Positions 62,056-64,000 of a DNA stretch of 64,000 nucleotides are shown here, piece after piece. The notes below the pieces were generated by a model, which saw only the letters and a list, made by a program, of their open reading frames with translations, was not told the origin of the DNA and made no database searches. Position 1 is the first letter of the stretch. Each line of letters starts with the position of its first letter. This DNA is from Eulemur rufifrons. Taxonomy: Eukaryota; Chordata; Mammalia; Primates; Lemuridae. The DNA is taken from assembly GCF_041146395.1 (NCBI RefSeq), contig NC_091000.1, forward strand, positions 12,786,501 through 12,850,500, in the 5' to 3' direction. A program made the translations under genes and the position numbers.

Positions 62056-63487
62056 GCAAGGGCCTGTTTCTCTGCCGTGCTCCCCCTGCCTTGCTGCCCA
62101 GGTATGATTCCTCCTGGAGCTCCCCGGCCCCTCCTGCAGCCTCACTGAATCAGCAGGAAGAATTTCATTGATGACATCCTGAGATTCCACCCTCAGGTGG
62201 TAATTCTTCTGCCTCTAGTCATTCATATCCTCTGGTTCACAGAAACTTTGAGTCTAGTGCCTTCTAATTGCTGACCTAAATAATATCCCTTGATTTTTAA
62301 AGAGAATACGAACTTCATTTCAGTAACAATCATGAATCATCACAGAAGCTAAACTTGGGAATTCTATGAAACCATCCAAGCATATGAAACCTATTTTCCA
62401 AGGTCCCTTTTTCTTAGTTCAAGGCCACAAAAATCAGAACATGATAGAATTTCCAGCCCACATTTGCAGTGTGTCTCTGTAATTATAAGTTATAAATCAA
62501 GCTAACAAGTAGTTAGATAAAATATGTTTTGTCTACTCTGACAAATATATCTCCATACTAACCTACAAGGTCAAAGTCGAATTTAGGATTCTCAGACCCT
62601 TTGGCTCTCTGTACAGGGATGCGGTGACAGAGGGAGAGCCAGTCCCCAGGCCCAGGCCAACCCCCTCCCTTTCATTGCAGCCCTGACGTGAGGGGTTTTG
62701 AGGACCCCTGGGTGGCCATCCCAGGCCCCGTGCAAGCACCATCTGCACATTCTCACCCTCTTCAGGTAGCAGCGCTCTGGGCACCCTGTGGGCAAGTGCA
62801 GTCTGGCCTTTGAGGATGGACCCGGGAAAGAGGCCACGCAGGCCCGGGAACATTTGGACGGGGTCCTGAGTGCCCAGAGTGTGATCTAGAAGAGGGGTAA
62901 AGCTCCAGGTGGGAAGGGGGACAGTCAGTGAAGGGCTGAGGGGCACCTTCTCAAGCACAGGCTCCAGGGCAGGGGTCCTTTTGCTGTGGTTGATGGGTGC
63001 AACAGTTCGGCCCAGTGGTGCCTGCGTCGTGTCTTCTCAGCGCACCTTTCGTTTCAGCCGCAGCCACCGTGGGCAGTTCCATCCACAGAAGCTCAGACTT
63101 CCCTTGTACTGCCCGCATCGCATCTAAAACTCATGCTCAACTTTCCCCCCGGGGCCATCTCCAACATTTCAGGGATTTGCCTGGACACAAATACAGCCCA
63201 GAAATCCTTGGAAGTTAATAGCCTCAGGGTAGGTCCTCAACCAGTGCCGGACAGGAGCCGGTGGCAAATGCTCAAGCCTCCCATTGTTTCCGGTGGACAG
63301 TTCCAGATGGCTTTTGAGAGCCTCTTATAAGGTCCCAGCAGAAACAAGCCTATTGCAACAACCTCATTTGGGCTTTTCCGTCCTGCCTGTCCCACTCTGC
63401 CTACTTTCACACTCTTGCTTCTTGAGATCACGTCCTGGATAAACCACACACACTCACATACTTACTCGGGCTCTGCTTCCAGGGGTT
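62056..63487. other. unique DNA, GC-richer from 62.6 kb
   Basis: No repeat was recognised. Frames at 62563-62958 (minus, 131 codons) and 62986-63330 (plus, 114 codons) have no recognisable domain and overlap other frames. No exon can be supported. Confidence 0.4.
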
Positions 63488-64000
63488 CAGGCCTATTTGG
63501 AGTATTGTAAGTTCAGTTCTATACCACTGCATTAAAGCAAATATCAAAATAAAGTAAGTCATAAATTTTTTGGTTTCCCAGTGCATATAAAGGTTATGTT
63601 CATACTGTTGTCTAGTAAGTGTGCAATAGCATTATCTCTTTAAAAACGTACATACCTTAATTAAAAAATACTTTATTGCTAAAATATGCTAGTGTTCATC
63701 TGAGCCTTCAGAGAGTCGTAATCTTTTTGCTGGAGGAGGATCTAGCCCTGATGCTGATGGCTGCTGACCGACCAGGGTGGTGGCTGCTGAGGGTTGGGGT
63801 GGCTGTGGCAAGTTCTTAAAATAAGACAACAAGTTTGCAACATCAATCGACTCTTCTTTTCACGAAAGATTTTCTCTGTAGCATGCAATGTTTTGATAGC
63901 ATTTTACCAACAGTACATCTTTCAAAATTGGACTCAATCCTTTCCCCTGCCGCTGCTTTATCAACTAAATTTATAGACTATTCTAAATCCTTTGTTGTCA
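63488..64000 (-). mobile_element. Tigger1 DNA transposon, 3' end, runs off the window
   Basis: The terminal repeat 'caggcctatttggagtattg' (Tigger1 TIR, worn) begins at 63488. The antisense text then follows the Tigger1 3' region: 'cagtgcatataaaggttatg', 'gtgtgcaatagcattatctc' and 'ttaattaaaaaatactttat'. Beyond 63689 it is the transposase C-terminus. The left flank reads tt rather than TA. The rest of the element lies beyond 64000. Confidence 0.92.
63689..64000 (-). pseudogene. Tigger1 (pogo-like) transposase, C-terminal remnant
   Basis: Read from 64000 downwards, the minus strand encodes the C-terminus of the Tigger/pogo DDE transposase. It ends [12 protein letters not shown] before the stop at 63689-63691, preceded by a Pro/Gln-rich tail ([11 protein letters not shown]). 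Further upstream, near 63960-63970, a one-base shift moves the LVDKAAAG block into another frame and puts stops in the original one. The catalytic DDE domain and the N-terminal DNA-binding domain are outside the window. It is a dead copy; JRK/TIGD host genes are related but lack this 3' flank. Confidence 0.85.

Noticed and set aside
62563..62958. 131-codon minus-strand frame in GC-rich DNA
   Set aside because: Several frames are open at once because the DNA is GC-rich and stop-poor; no domain was found.
63689..64000. A host TIGD/JRK-like gene
   Set aside because: Flanked by the Tigger1 3' UTR and terminal inverted repeat, and frameshifted, so it is a transposon fossil.

Overview
The window looks like nuclear DNA of a strepsirrhine primate, most probably a lemur. 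The main evidence is the young Alu copies. They are full dimeric Alus with near-perfect target-site duplications. Between their two arms they carry a distinctive linker (Alu sense strand: tagaaagacattatatggac, then aactaaaaatatatatag), and the right arm ends in 'gtgagctaagctgacgccacggcactc'-type sequence rather than the human form. I know this pattern from lemur-type Alus, not AluS or AluY. L1, MIR, L2, MaLR/ERVL LTRs, Tigger and hAT-Charlie fossils of ordinary primate type fill much of the rest.

I found no convincing protein-coding gene and no tRNA, rRNA, snRNA or CRISPR array. All open frames are short (150 codons or fewer) and fall into three groups: Alu or L1 sequence, antisense shadows, or unique DNA with no recognisable domain. 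The window is best read as intergenic or intronic. One spot could be functional: a CpG-rich core at about 40.88-41.05 kb with a perfect ACTACAWYTCCCAGMR (ZNF143/THAP11, SBS-type) motif. A MER2 DNA transposon separates this core from a second CpG-rich flank at 41.39-41.52 kb.

Layout: 0.6-5.4 kb is an old L1M landscape invaded by two minus-strand retroviral LTRs, an Alu and two MLT1 LTRs. 6.1-7.7 kb holds an MLT2-type LTR with an apparently flipped end and an L2 split by a hAT element. 10.8-13.7 kb holds MaLR/ERVL material, including an LTR followed by internal sequence. 13.7-21.4 kb is mostly unique. 21.7-25.7 kb is a minus-strand L1 with two neighbouring Alus in it. 28.0-28.7 kb is an LTR nested in a MIR. 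30.5-35.9 kb is a minus-strand L1 that received a MER2, a sense L1 3' end, two Alus and a half hAT element. 35.9-41.9 kb is largely unique with MIRs, an MLT2-type LTR and the CpG core. 41.9-48.8 kb is L1 again, with an MLT2-type LTR, an Alu, and a truncated Alu that carried along extra 3' DNA. 49.5-56.2 kb holds MST and MLT1 LTRs, a Tigger-type element, Alus, MIRs, L2 and a short hAT element. 57.3-58.6 kb is a cleanly delimited L1 insertion hit later by an Alu. 59.0-59.4 kb is a retroviral LTR. The right edge (63.5-64.0 kb) is the 3' end of a Tigger1 transposon, with the C-terminal transposase reading frame decayed.

Family names come from memory of consensus sequences, without a RepeatMasker run. 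Class-level calls are firmer than subfamily names.
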